Shown: one piece after another, positions 1 to 7,036 of the stretch
Numbering within the stretch: position 1 is the first letter of the stretch
Layout of the letters: every line of letters starts with the position of its first letter
Assembly: GCA_947461645.1 (NCBI GenBank)
Contig: CANHMN010000004.1
Span: 1 to 20,487 of the forward strand
Direction: 5' to 3'
DNA length: 20,487 nucleotides
Source of the DNA: Chitinophagaceae bacterium
GTDB lineage: Bacteria > Bacteroidota > Bacteroidia > Chitinophagales > Chitinophagaceae
The notes under the pieces: model-generated
What the model was told of the DNA's origin: nothing
Seen by the model: only the letters and a program-made list of their open reading frames with translations
Databases searched by the model: none
Translations under genes and position numbers: made by a program

Positions 1-2
1 AC

Positions 3-728
3 AAGAGGAACAATCCTTTTAGACTTACTGCAGAGGCTTACTATAAAAACATGAAAGATGTTGTGCCCTATGATATAGACAATGTTAAGATCAGGTACAA
101 TGGTAGAAACAATGCAAAAGCCTATGCAACCGGTATTGAATTTCGTTTGTTTGGCGAACTCATCAAAGATGCAGAAAGCTGGTTTAGCTTAGCATTCATG
201 CAAACCAAGGAGAACATTATCGATGACTACTATTATGATTACATCAATGCAAAAGGGGAGGTTATTAATGCCGGAACTGAAAACCAGGTAGCCATTGATT
301 CTGTTAGGCAACAGATTGGTTTCTTAAGAAGGCCATCGGACAGGTTGATAACAGCCGGCTTGTTTTTACAAGATTATCTCGCAACAAACAAGAACTTTAA
401 AGTGCATTTTAATTTTCTGTATGGCAGCAACATGCCCTATAACATTCCCAACAGCACGAGATACAGAAACAGTCTTATCATCAATTCCTACATTAGAGCT
501 GACGTGGGCTTTAGTGCTCAGTTGTTGAAAGAAAAGAACCAAAGACGAAGCCATAGCCCATTTAAATCGGCCGAAAACATTTGGGTATCGCTGGAAGTAT
601 TCAACCTGATTAACAAAGAAAACACCATTTCTTATCAGCTTATCAAGGACTTTGCCAACAATACCTATGCCCTACCCAACCGACTCACCCCAAGAATGTT
701 AAATTTGAAATTGATAACAAGGTTTTAG
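3..728 (+). CDS. TonB-dependent receptor, C-terminal part (5' end outside window)
   Basis: The reading frame is open from the window edge, so the first in-frame Met (position 51) is internal and the gene starts upstream. The 241 visible residues look like the last strands of an outer-membrane beta-barrel: alternating aromatic/polar stretches such as LTAEAYYKNMKD, a typical RYNGRNNAKAYATGIEF strand pair, and a final strand LNLKLITRF ending in Phe, the usual BAM recognition residue. The pattern 'NPFRLTAEAYYKNMKDVVPYD' resembles the C-terminal barrel of Bacteroidota TonB-dependent receptors, which import ligands across the outer membrane. No plug or substrate clue is in the window. Its stop is followed directly by the TTTAGGG-type repeat. 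Confident of the barrel, moderately confident of the TonB-receptor class. Confidence 0.75.
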   Translation, partial: KRNNPFRLTAEAYYKNMKDVVPYDIDNVKIRYNGRNNAKAYATGIEFRLFGELIKDAESWFSLAFMQTKENIIDDYYYDYINAKGEVINAGTENQVAIDSVRQQIGFLRRPSDRLITAGLFLQDYLATNKNFKVHFNFLYGSNMPYNIPNSTRYRNSLIINSYIRADVGFSAQLLKEKNQRRSHSPFKSAENIWVSLEVFNLINKENTISYQLIKDFANNTYALPNRLTPRMLNLKLITRF

Positions 729-730
729 AT

Positions 731-835
731 AGTTTAGGGTTTAGGAGTTTAGGAGTTTAGGGTTTAGGAGTTTAGGGTTTAGGGTTTAGGAGTTTAGGGT
801 TTAGGAGTTGAACTATAAACTTCTAAACTTTAAAC
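731..835. repeat. Degenerate TTTAGGG/AGTTTAGG tandem repeat ending in an inverted copy
   Basis: Three bases after the receptor stop there is a run of AGTTTAGG and TTTAGGG units. It parses as AGTTTAGGGTTTAGG at 731-745, a short AGTTTAGG at 746-753, the 15-mer again at 754-768, a 22-bp version with one extra TTTAGGG at 769-790, and the 15-mer at 791-805. Right after it, 816-835 carries a near reverse complement (AACTTCTAAACTTTAAACCT), so 791-809 can fold with 816-835 into a hairpin with a short loop. It could act as a transcript 3' end for the receptor gene, but there is no clean T-tract. The repeat itself is directly visible; any role is inference. Confidence 0.9.
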
Positions 836-961
836 CTCTAACAACATTGTTAATAACTATTTTGGCACGATATTGAATATTAATAATTAAATTTGAAATA
901 CACACAACCCTATTTTCTAATGCTGCTGATTGTTGTAGTTCAGCGATAAAACCTTAACCCT

Positions 962-1984
962 TTGACTGAATCCATCATCAACCTGGAAACCGTTAATCCC
1001 ATTGATTTTTTTGGCGTAAACAACGGAAAACTGGATATCCTCAAAAAGAAATTCCCTTTACTGAAAATACTCAGCCGAGGCACACAAATCAAACTAAGTG
1101 GCGCTCCTGAACACATAGATGCTGCCAAAGAGAAAATCGAACTTCTCGTTCAATACCTCGAACGCAATGGACAAATGAGTGAAAATTATTTTGAACAGAT
1201 ACTTGGAGGTGACGATGAAAAAAGCGTAGACAATTTTCTGGATAGAAACCCCAATGATGTTCTTGTATTTGGCCCCAACGGAAAGACAGTAAGAGCAAGA
1301 ACTGCCAATCAAAAAATGATGGTGAATGCCTGCGATAAAAACGACATCGTATTTGCTATTGGTCCTGCAGGAACAGGAAAAACATACACAGCTGTAGCAT
1401 TGGCCGTAAGAGCGCTAAAAAACAAATTGGTGAAAAAAATCATTCTTACAAGACCTGCAGTTGAAGCAGGTGAAAGTCTTGGTTTTCTGCCCGGCGACCT
1501 TAAAGAAAAAATTGATCCCTACTTAAGGCCATTGTATGACGCATTGGATGATATGATTCCTGCAGACAAACTGGGCTATTACATGAGCACCAGAACCATT
1601 GAAATTGCTCCTTTGGCTTACATGAGAGGCCGCACTCTTGACAATGCGTTCATCATACTCGACGAGGCACAAAACACTAACGATCTTCAAATCAAAATGT
1701 TCCTTACACGTATAGGCCCTAACGCAAAAGCCATTATTACCGGCGACCCTACGCAGGTAGATCTTCCTAAAAACCAGCAAAGCGGCTTGTTTAAAGCTAC
1801 AAGATTATTGAAAAACATTGATGGAATTTCCTATATCGAATTAGGAGAAGAAGATGTGGTAAGACACCGATTGGTCAAAGCAATCATTAAAGCCTACAAC
1901 AAGGAAGACGAAAAAAACAGCAAGGAAAACAAACAACATGAAGCAAACAAATTGGATGATAAAAACAACAAATCGGGCCAATAA
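962..1984 (+). CDS. phoH: PhoH family ATPase
   Basis: PhoH-like P-loop NTPase, cytoplasmic, 340 aa. Residues about 1-65 form the small KH-like N-terminal part typical of the family ([26 protein letters not shown]). The ATPase core follows with Walker A GPAGTGKT at 134-141, the family signature [19 protein letters not shown] from about 162, Walker B IILDEAQN at 231-238, and sensor-like [11 protein letters not shown] at 259-269. The C-terminal tail from about 313 is highly charged and low-complexity. The start is TTG: an in-frame stop lies just upstream at about 947, and the conserved N-terminus begins immediately after this codon, so a later ATG would cut the domain. PhoH proteins are linked to RNA metabolism, but the precise role in Bacteroidota is not settled. 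First gene of a tight run reaching 3792. Confidence 0.93.
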   Translation: MTESIINLETVNPIDFFGVNNGKLDILKKKFPLLKILSRGTQIKLSGAPEHIDAAKEKIELLVQYLERNGQMSENYFEQILGGDDEKSVDNFLDRNPNDVLVFGPNGKTVRARTANQKMMVNACDKNDIVFAIGPAGTGKTYTAVALAVRALKNKLVKKIILTRPAVEAGESLGFLPGDLKEKIDPYLRPLYDALDDMIPADKLGYYMSTRTIEIAPLAYMRGRTLDNAFIILDEAQNTNDLQIKMFLTRIGPNAKAIITGDPTQVDLPKNQQSGLFKATRLLKNIDGISYIELGEEDVVRHRLVKAIIKAYNKEDEKNSKENKQHEANKLDDKNNKSGQ

Positions 1985-2429
1985 ATCCGGGTTTAAACCT
2001 AATAATACCTTTGCATCCCAATTGCTGTTTAGCCAAATTATCCTGCTGATAATTTTATGCTTTTCAGCTTGTAAAGAAAAGGAGGAAAGACCTACTACGT
2101 CTATGGACACCGCCAGACTGTTTATCGAATCAAGTTTAAACGGAGATTTCAAGACTGCCGAAAGTCTTCTCCTGAAAAATCCATCCAATCAGGATTGGTA
2201 CAAAACGTTTGAGATTTATTACCAAAAATTAAGTCCGAACGAAAAAGAAAAATACAAACATACCAACTACCAAATCAATTCCTTAAAAGAAGTGAACGAC
2301 TCTCTTTGTATGATCAACTTCTCCAACGATTACCTAAATAAACCGATGGAAATGAGATTGATTAAAAGAGATAATAACTGGATGGTAGATTTTTCCTACT
2401 CCTACGAAAACAATAAAATGCTGCAATAA
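1938..2429 (+). CDS. Small exported lipoprotein of unknown function (DUF4878/NTF2-like)
   Basis: Up to 163 aa. A hydrophobic stretch (about residues 29-44, [12 protein letters not shown]) ends in a lipobox-like FSAC with the candidate lipidated Cys at 45, followed by a charged KEKEER linker, so the protein is probably anchored in an outer or inner membrane leaflet. The rest ([20 protein letters not shown]..., then ...[16 protein letters not shown]) resembles NTF2-like/DUF4878 lipoproteins, in which a helix pair precedes a sheet ending in 'W-x-V-D'. Function unknown. The start is uncertain: ATG 1938 overlaps phoH by 47 bp and gives an unusually long 28-residue n-region; ATG 1956 and TTG 2022 are alternatives, and a -7-like TACCTTTG at 2006-2013 would fit the last. 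One base separates its stop from crcB. Confidence 0.7.
   Translation: MKQTNWMIKTTNRANKSGFKPNNTFASQLLFSQIILLIILCFSACKEKEERPTTSMDTARLFIESSLNGDFKTAESLLLKNPSNQDWYKTFEIYYQKLSPNEKEKYKHTNYQINSLKEVNDSLCMINFSNDYLNKPMEMRLIKRDNNWMVDFSYSYENNKMLQ
2006..2013 (+). promoter_or_regulatory. Possible Bacteroidota -7 box (TACCTTTG)
   Basis: TACCTTTG matches the TAnnTTTG -7 consensus exactly and is followed by C, as often seen. It lies inside the first codons of the lipoprotein frame and 22 bp after the phoH stop. I see no convincing -33 TTG at the usual 19-21 bp spacing, so this may be chance. If real, it would start a lipoprotein-crcB-ppa transcript near 2020 and favour the TTG start at 2022. Confidence 0.3.
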
Positions 2430-2430
2430 A

Positions 2431-2793
2431 ATGTTCAAAAACGCATTGATAGTTGGATTGGGAGGGGCTCTAGGAACAATTGTTAGGTTTCTGATTTCCC
2501 ATGCCACGAAAAACGTATCCACACACTGGATAACGCTCTTCATCAATTTAGCAGGCTGTTTTTTGATAGGCTTGCTCTTTGGACATTTTAAACCCGATGA
2601 ATTAGGCCCTACTCAAAAATTATTTTTGACAACAGGATTTTGCGGAGGCTTCACAACATTTTCAGCATTTAGCTTAGAGAATATTCAATTAATGCAAGAA
2701 GGAAAATATCCTGTTGCTTTGCTTTACACTGCTTTAAGCATTATTGGCGGCTTTGCACTAACCTTTGCGGGTTATAAACTCTTTAATTCGTAA
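2431..2793 (+). CDS. crcB: Fluoride ion exporter FluC/CrcB
   Basis: 120 aa, the usual length of a single-domain Fluc channel, which works as a dual-topology homodimer in the inner membrane and exports fluoride. Four hydrophobic helices are visible (about 4-22, 33-51, 63-83, 96-116). Family signatures: GGALGTIVRF with Arg19, NLAGCFLIG with Asn39, and GFCGGFTTFSAFS at 69-81, which contains the sodium-site TT and the Phe-box residues. Start ATG is one base after the lipoprotein stop, implying translational coupling. The next gene, an inorganic pyrophosphatase, begins 14 bp downstream. I saw no fluoride riboswitch core upstream; that sequence is coding. Confidence 0.96.
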   Translation: MFKNALIVGLGGALGTIVRFLISHATKNVSTHWITLFINLAGCFLIGLLFGHFKPDELGPTQKLFLTTGFCGGFTTFSAFSLENIQLMQEGKYPVALLYTALSIIGGFALTFAGYKLFNS

Positions 2794-2807
2794 ACCTATT
2801 TTAACCA

Positions 2808-3377
2808 TTGGAAAACATTACAAAGAACATTTCCCATCCCTGGCATGGCATTATAGCCGGAGCGCAAACGCCGAAAATGGTGAACGCGCTAATTGAAATA
2901 CCAAAGGGCAGCAGATGCAAGTATGAGGTGGACAAAAGCAGTGGCTTACTTAAATTAGACAGAATAATCTATTCTTCCTTTCATTACCCTGTTAATTACG
3001 GCTTTATACCACAAACACTTGGCGATGACGGCGACCCTTTGGATATACTGGTAATTTGCAGCGAGAGCATACAGCCGCTTTGTTTGTCAGAAGCCAAGGT
3101 TATTGGTAACATGCAGATGATTGATAGCGGAAAAGCGGATGACAAAATAATTGCTGTTGCATCCGGCGACCCACAATTCTCGCATATTGAAGAAATCACT
3201 CAGCTACCCGAACATTTTTTATTGATGCTCAAAAATTATTTTGAACAATACAAAGTATTGGAAAACAAAAAAGTGGAAATCAATGAATTTCAAACTAAGG
3301 AAAAGGCATGGCAAGTAGTGAACGATGCCATTGATCTGTACCTTCAGCAATTTAAAAATCATGACACCTCTAAATAA
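2808..3377 (+). CDS. ppa: Inorganic pyrophosphatase, family I
   Basis: 189-aa soluble PPase hydrolysing pyrophosphate to two phosphates, driving biosynthetic reactions. The motif EIPKGSRCKYEVDK (30-43), the YPVNYGFIPQT stretch (60-70), the signature DGDPLD at 74-79 with metal-binding Asp residues, and the conserved Asp/Lys of ADDKIIAV (110-117) are all present. The start is TTG 2808: an in-frame TAA is at 2802-2804, and the family N-terminus (HPWHGI...) would be lost if the first ATG (2877) were used. It sits 14 bp after crcB and 7 bp before the likely TauE/SafE start. Family I PPases are known to be fluoride-sensitive, which gives the pairing with crcB a rationale. Confidence 0.95.
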   Translation: MENITKNISHPWHGIIAGAQTPKMVNALIEIPKGSRCKYEVDKSSGLLKLDRIIYSSFHYPVNYGFIPQTLGDDGDPLDILVICSESIQPLCLSEAKVIGNMQMIDSGKADDKIIAVASGDPQFSHIEEITQLPEHFLLMLKNYFEQYKVLENKKVEINEFQTKEKAWQVVNDAIDLYLQQFKNHDTSK

Positions 3378-3384
3378 GAAAAAG

Positions 3385-3792
3385 ATGGACATGCAAACCA
3401 TTGGCATACTGATAGCCCTCGGAATGGCTACGGGAGCCCTAAGCTCTGTTGTTGGCGTTGGCGGCGGAATCATTCTTGTTCCTGCGCTTATTTACATTTT
3501 TGGCTATCCTCAAATGGATGCACAGGGAGTTTCATTGGCACTATTGATGTTTCCTGTTGGAATGCTTGGCGTTATACAGTATTATAAAGCAGGACATGTC
3601 AACTTCAACATTGTTGGAATAATAGCCATAGGATTCGTTATAGGAAGCTTTTTTGGAAGCAAGTTTGCCCTATCCCTTCCACAAGACATAATAAAGAAAG
3701 TCTTTGCCATACTAATGCTCGTAATTGCAATAAAAATGCTTTTTTTCGATCAAAAGAAACCTGTTGAAACCAACACAAGCCTAATTAAATAA
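3385..3792 (+). CDS. Short TauE/SafE family membrane protein
   Basis: About 135 aa from ATG 3385, with ATG 3391 also possible; the frame is open further upstream into ppa, but those codons give a polar, non-conserved lead. It carries the TauE/SafE repeat signature GALSSVVGVGGGIILVPAL followed by YIFGYPQMDAQGVSLALL, then two or three further membrane segments ending ...VFAILMLVIAIKMLFF. Full-length TauE/SafE permeases (putative sulfite/organosulfonate or other anion exporters) contain two such halves in about 240 aa. This one-half form appears intact, with a normal end, and short versions are common in Bacteroidota; it would need to oligomerise. The substrate cannot be read from the sequence. 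Last gene of the phoH-to-TauE run. Confidence 0.85.
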   Translation: MDMQTIGILIALGMATGALSSVVGVGGGIILVPALIYIFGYPQMDAQGVSLALLMFPVGMLGVIQYYKAGHVNFNIVGIIAIGFVIGSFFGSKFALSLPQDIIKKVFAILMLVIAIKMLFFDQKKPVETNTSLIK

Positions 3793-3802
3793 GCCATTGA
3801 TT

Positions 3803-3829
3803 TTTAGTTCAACTTGCGTTTGAACTAAA
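3803..3829. other. Perfect 10-bp inverted repeat after the TauE/SafE gene
   Basis: TTTAGTTCAA at 3803-3812 and its exact reverse complement TTGAACTAAA at 3820-3829 flank a 7-base loop, starting 11 bp after the stop codon. It could form the 3' end of the phoH-TauE transcript. There is no T-tract after it on either strand, so I do not call it a rho-independent terminator. Confidence 0.6.
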
Positions 3830-3865
3830 GCACTTCCCCTTAGTATTTTATCGCCTGTTTTTGCT

Positions 3866-3943
3866 GGGTGAATAATCTCCTTAATCACAGGATAGCTCCT
3901 TCCCCGAACCTGAAAAAGGTTTAAGGATTACTCATGTACACCC
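3866..3943. ncRNA. Candidate structured RNA (long imperfect stem), strand undecided
   Basis: In the convergent spacer, five nested pairings occur in order: GGGTG 3866-3870 with CACCC 3939-3943, TAAT 3873-3876 with ATTA 3927-3930, a two-base bulge, CCTTAA 3879-3884 with TTAAGG 3921-3926, and an inner hairpin ACCT 3908-3911 with AGGT 3917-3920. A 23-base single-stranded stretch (3885-3907) is left on one side. A rod with an internal bubble recalls 6S-type RNAs, including the Bacteroidota 6S-Flavo class, but I cannot match a consensus. It may also be a 3' structure of the small ORF mRNA on the minus strand. The pairings are visible; RNA identity is a guess. Confidence 0.3.
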
Positions 3944-3964
3944 TTCTTTTCGGAGGGAATCTTT

Positions 3965-4081
3965 TCAGGAGCAGGACCTAAGCATATCTATAAGCACAAA
4001 AAACAAAAAGGTTACTAAGCCTACAATAATTTCGTTTCTGTACTTTTTATGGAAAGGAAGTAATGGTTTCTCCTCTTTCAT
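3965..4081 (-). CDS. 38-residue single-pass membrane protein (unlisted small ORF)
   Basis: Reading the minus strand from ATG at 4081 to TGA at 3965 gives 38 residues. The N-terminal half is charged and basic (MKEEKPLLPFHKKYRNE); the next 14 residues, IIVGLVTFLFFVLI, are a clean membrane span; the end is DMLRSCS. By the positive-inside rule the N-terminus would stay in the cytoplasm. A -7 box TACATTTG on the minus strand at 4138-4145 would place transcription start about 50 bases upstream, just after the terminator of the OmpA gene, so the ORF appears to be its own unit. I do not recognise the family. It could be chance coding, but the composition is protein-like and the promoter position fits. 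Confidence 0.5.
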   Translation of the reverse strand: MKEEKPLLPFHKKYRNEIIVGLVTFLFFVLIDMLRSCS

Positions 4082-4137
4082 ATTTATTGAATTAAACTCC
4101 TGTTTTGGTTTTGCAGAAGCATAAGTGCAAGAGTTTA

Positions 4138-4145
4138 CAAATGTA
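4138..4145 (-). promoter_or_regulatory. Bacteroidota -7 box TACATTTG for the small membrane protein
   Basis: Exact TAnnTTTG match on the minus strand, between the OmpA terminator (4179-4209) and the small ORF start (4081). No clear -33 TTG is found at the usual spacing. Expected leader of about 50 bases. Confidence 0.4.
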
Positions 4146-4178
4146 TGTTATTTAAAAAGCAGCTGGCTGAGTGTAAAC

Positions 4179-4209
4179 AAAAAAAGCGGGGCTGAAAAAT
4201 CAGCCCCGC
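4179..4209 (-). terminator. Rho-independent terminator of the OmpA-family gene
   Basis: On the minus strand a perfect 10-bp stem GCGGGGCTGA/TCAGCCCCGC with a TTTT loop (arms 4200-4209 and 4186-4195) is followed by seven Ts (4185-4179). It begins 26 bp past the OmpA stop codon. Confidence 0.95.
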
Positions 4210-4234
4210 GTTAAGCAAAAAAGTATGTAGAAAA

Positions 4235-5824
4235 TTAGTTCGATTTGATATCGATAGTGTTCTTGTCGCCACCACCAATTTCGCAATTGGTAGAGATTCT
4301 ATCAGCACTGATACCTTCTTTTTGTACCAAATGTGCTTTAACAGCATCAGTTCTTTGTTGACAAACAGCTTGAGATGCTTTAGAAGCTTCAGGATATCCA
4401 TTGATAGTTACTGTACAAGTTGGATTAGCTTTCAACTTAGAAGCTACTGAAGTTAACATTGCTTTAGCATCACTAGTAAGTGAAGCGCTGTTTCCTTTGA
4501 ATGAAAGACTTGGGTAGTCAGAAGGACATTCAACAACAGTTGCATTTGCTTTAGCATTTTTGCAGCACTCAGGCTCTGGGCATTTACCTACACCATCAGC
4601 ATCAACAGGCAAACACTCAGTTGGAGTTACCATTTGCTTGTCTTTGAAATCTGCAATACCATCACCGTCAGTATCTCTTGCTACACCATGAGAATCAACA
4701 GAAGCACCTGCAGGTGTGTTCTGCTCACGATCCAATTGATCGATAATTCCGTCGCCATCAGCATCATCAAACTTAGGCTTAGGCAAGTTCATGTGCTTAG
4801 GATTGTTAACTTCTCCATATACATAATCCAATGGGTTAATCCACCACAATGGCTCAACTGATTTTGAACCTAGATTTACGTTCAAACCAAGAGAAAGAAA
4901 ATTATAAGTATCGAAGTTTGGAGAAAGAGATGCATCGCCTGAAGCATGCTCTTGCCAGTATTGACCATCCAATAAATCGTCATGAACGAATGTATGGCGA
5001 TCTTCCAAAGCTATGTTGATTCTTTTTGAAATTTTGTAAGCAACTCCACCCAAAACAGTTGTTGAAAAAGCAAGGGTTTGATTTCCCAATTGAGCTCTTG
5101 ATTCGCCATGAGATTGAGCAGCTTGCTCATAAGTACCGTCCATTCCTGCTTTTAACGCTTTTAGTATGTCCTTTCTTGAACCATACCCTGCAGCATTATA
5201 CTTTGCATAAGTGTCATTAAACAACTGAGCATAGTTTGTACCGTTTGCTTCATTTGCTGCATTTATTCTTGTTTCATATGCAGATGCTCCGATACCTGCA
5301 CCAAAGTAAACCACAAATTTGGATTTATTTTGATGGAACTTGATGTTATTAAGTGAAATAATTCCTTGTAAACTCAATTCCTGAGTTTTGTTTTTGTAGT
5401 TATAATAAACAACATCATCATTGGCCTTGTAACCATTTGATGTTAGTGCAGTATTCTTTCCGAAGTTAGTTGCACCATTCCAGTTCAAACCTTTTGCAGT
5501 ACCGTTGGTGTATTGCATTCTAAGTGAGAAAGCATAACCTAATGATTTTCTAACGTGCGCAGAAAAACCAAATGTCGGATATACAGATGAAACGTCACCT
5601 ATAACAGTAAATTGACCTCCAGACACACCCACTTCCCACATGTCTCTTGGCTTAGCCGGAAAGTTGTTGGTATGTGCCATGAATTCTCTTTGTTGCACTT
5701 TACCTTTGGCAGGAACAACTGAAGAATCGAATACACTGTATCCGCTTGAATTTTGCTGGGCGAATGCTGACCCTGAAATAAACAGGACAATCGCTAAAAA
5801 TAGTTTGTACTTTTTGCTTTGCAT
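4235..5824 (-). CDS. OmpA-family outer-membrane protein with TSP3 repeats
   Basis: 529 aa. Signal peptide at 1-22 (basic MQSKKYK, hydrophobic core, ...GSAFAQ). Residues about 62-322 look like an N-terminal outer-membrane beta-barrel (MWEVGVSGGQFTVIGDV..., ...YNFLSLGLNVNLGSKS). A linker with calcium-binding thrombospondin type-3-like motifs follows: DDADGDGIIDQLD at 353-365 and DTDGDGIADFKD at 384-395. The C-terminal OmpA-like domain is about 430-525. Such proteins tether the outer membrane to peptidoglycan and are often abundant. Oddities: the DAP-binding Asp of the canonical GHTD is Glu479 (NGYPE), though Arg491 of the LSxxR position is kept, and the usual final NRRV is absent. Eight Cys lie in the last 130 residues. 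Monocistronic, with its own terminator. Confidence 0.9.
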   Translation of the reverse strand: MQSKKYKLFLAIVLFISGSAFAQQNSSGYSVFDSSVVPAKGKVQQREFMAHTNNFPAKPRDMWEVGVSGGQFTVIGDVSSVYPTFGFSAHVRKSLGYAFSLRMQYTNGTAKGLNWNGATNFGKNTALTSNGYKANDDVVYYNYKNKTQELSLQGIISLNNIKFHQNKSKFVVYFGAGIGASAYETRINAANEANGTNYAQLFNDTYAKYNAAGYGSRKDILKALKAGMDGTYEQAAQSHGESRAQLGNQTLAFSTTVLGGVAYKISKRINIALEDRHTFVHDDLLDGQYWQEHASGDASLSPNFDTYNFLSLGLNVNLGSKSVEPLWWINPLDYVYGEVNNPKHMNLPKPKFDDADGDGIIDQLDREQNTPAGASVDSHGVARDTDGDGIADFKDKQMVTPTECLPVDADGVGKCPEPECCKNAKANATVVECPSDYPSLSFKGNSASLTSDAKAMLTSVASKLKANPTCTVTINGYPEASKASQAVCQQRTDAVKAHLVQKEGISADRISTNCEIGGGDKNTIDIKSN

Positions 5825-6032
5825 AACTTGATGGTTGATAATTTTCTAAATATACAATATTTTACTACGCGAAGTTATTTAACGAATCGATAATAGCCAA
5901 AAATATTTCCACCTAAATTTAAAAGAAATTTAATGTTTATTTTTTATTTACATATAAATTATTGAAAACCCTAAGAATGGAAACTGAATGCTTTTTATGA
6001 AATAACCAGAATCAGCACCAAATTCGGGTATT

Positions 6033-6062
6033 TTTGTTTTGCTAGGTATTACTTGTAACTTG
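6033..6062 (+). promoter_or_regulatory. Promoter for the polyprenyl synthase-recJ operon
   Basis: A -33 element TTTG (6033-6036) is followed after exactly 19 bp by TAACTTG (6056-6062), close to the TAnnTTTG -7 consensus. Transcription would start near 6067, only a few bases before ATG 6074, leaving a very short leader. Confidence 0.55.
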
Positions 6063-6073
6063 CACCTCCTGCA

Positions 6074-7036
6074 ATGGATTCCATCAAGAAAGTCATATCT
6101 ACTGAGCTAAAAAACTTCGAATCGAAGTTTGCCGATGCCATGAAAAGCGATACCCCGCTTGTTGACAGCATCATGAAATACATCATCAAAAGAAAAGGCA
6201 AGCAGATACGCCCTATGTTCGTTTTCTTGTCTGCCAAACTTCATGGAGCCGTTAATGAAAGCACCTACCGTGCCGCAGCTCTGGTTGAATTGTTGCACAC
6301 CGCCACCCTTGTTCATGATGATGTGGTTGATGAATCCACAGAAAGAAGAGGTTTTTTGTCAATCAACGCCATCTGGAAAAACAAAATTGCAGTATTAGTA
6401 GGCGACTACCTGCTTTCAAAAGGCTTACTCCTTTCTACTTCTAATAGTGATTACGAACAATTGCATATCCTCTCCGAAGCCGTTAGGGAAATGAGCGAAG
6501 GTGAATTGCTTCAAATTGAAAAAACAAGAAAGCTGAATTTGAAAGAGGATATCTATTTCGAAATCGTCAGAAAAAAAACGGCTTCGCTTCTCTCTTCTGC
6601 CTGTGCTATTGGAACCTTCAGCTCTACTCAAAACAAAGAGCTCACAGCCCAAATGAAATTGTTCGGAGAAAAAACAGGTATAGCATTTCAGATAAAAGAC
6701 GACTTGCTCGACTTTGGAAACGACAACATTGGAAAACCGAAAGCCAATGACATCAAAGAAAAAAAGATGACCCTTCCGCTTATTTACACGCTTAACAAAG
6801 TGGAAAAAAGCACCAAAAGGAAGTTGATATACATCATCAAAAATGAAAACAAAAATCCAGACTCCGTTAAATTTGTAATTGATGAAGTAATCAAGTGCGG
6901 TGGCTTGATCTATGCAAATGAAAAAATGATCGAACACAAAAACGCAGCACTGCAACTGCTTCGTCAGTTCCCTTCCAATGAAATCAGAAGTGCATTGGAA
7001 GAACTCGTTGAATACACCACAGAAAGAAAATATTGA
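6074..7036 (+). CDS. Trans-polyprenyl diphosphate synthase (octaprenyl/solanesyl type)
   Basis: 320-aa cytoplasmic prenyltransferase that condenses isopentenyl diphosphate onto an allylic diphosphate; in Bacteroidota the long-chain product normally supplies the menaquinone side chain. GKQIRP at 42-47 binds isopentenyl diphosphate. The first Asp-rich motif HDDVVDE has DDVVD at 82-86, the second FQIKDDLLDF has DDLLD at 209-213, and the KKMTLPLIY stretch follows at 230-238. Length and order match all-trans long-chain synthases. Which chain length it makes cannot be told from sequence alone. Start ATG 6074 lies just behind a promoter-like pair. Its stop overlaps the recJ start by four bases (TTGA), so the two are translationally coupled. 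Confidence 0.93.
   Translation: MDSIKKVISTELKNFESKFADAMKSDTPLVDSIMKYIIKRKGKQIRPMFVFLSAKLHGAVNESTYRAAALVELLHTATLVHDDVVDESTERRGFLSINAIWKNKIAVLVGDYLLSKGLLLSTSNSDYEQLHILSEAVREMSEGELLQIEKTRKLNLKEDIYFEIVRKKTASLLSSACAIGTFSSTQNKELTAQMKLFGEKTGIAFQIKDDLLDFGNDNIGKPKANDIKEKKMTLPLIYTLNKVEKSTKRKLIYIIKNENKNPDSVKFVIDEVIKCGGLIYANEKMIEHKNAALQLLRQFPSNEIRSALEELVEYTTERKY

Noticed and set aside
731..835. Telomere or chromosome end, or eukaryotic contamination, because of TTTAGGG units
   Set aside because: The repeat is short, degenerate, interspersed with AGTTTAGG and flanked on both sides by bacterial Bacteroidota genes.
731..835. CRISPR-like array
   Set aside because: Units are 7-15 bp and directly adjacent with no unique spacers, and no cas gene is near.
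962..1984. PhoH as evidence that the nuclease locus is phosphate-regulated
   Set aside because: PhoH is over 8 kb away, in a different transcription unit, and its name reflects E. coli regulation; it says nothing about this locus.
3325..3384. Longer start for the TauE/SafE protein inside ppa
   Set aside because: The extra residues are polar and non-conserved, and the signature membrane segment begins right after ATG 3385/3391.
3385..3792. TauE/SafE gene as a truncated pseudogene
   Set aside because: The half-length form has a complete signature, normal stop and no downstream remnant of the second half in any frame; short members are a known form in this phylum.
3790..3990. Known metabolite riboswitch (TPP, cobalamin, SAM, FMN, fluoride) or SRP/RNase P/tmRNA
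   Set aside because: I looked for the conserved core sequences of these classes on both strands and found none, and the region does not precede a gene on either strand in leader position.
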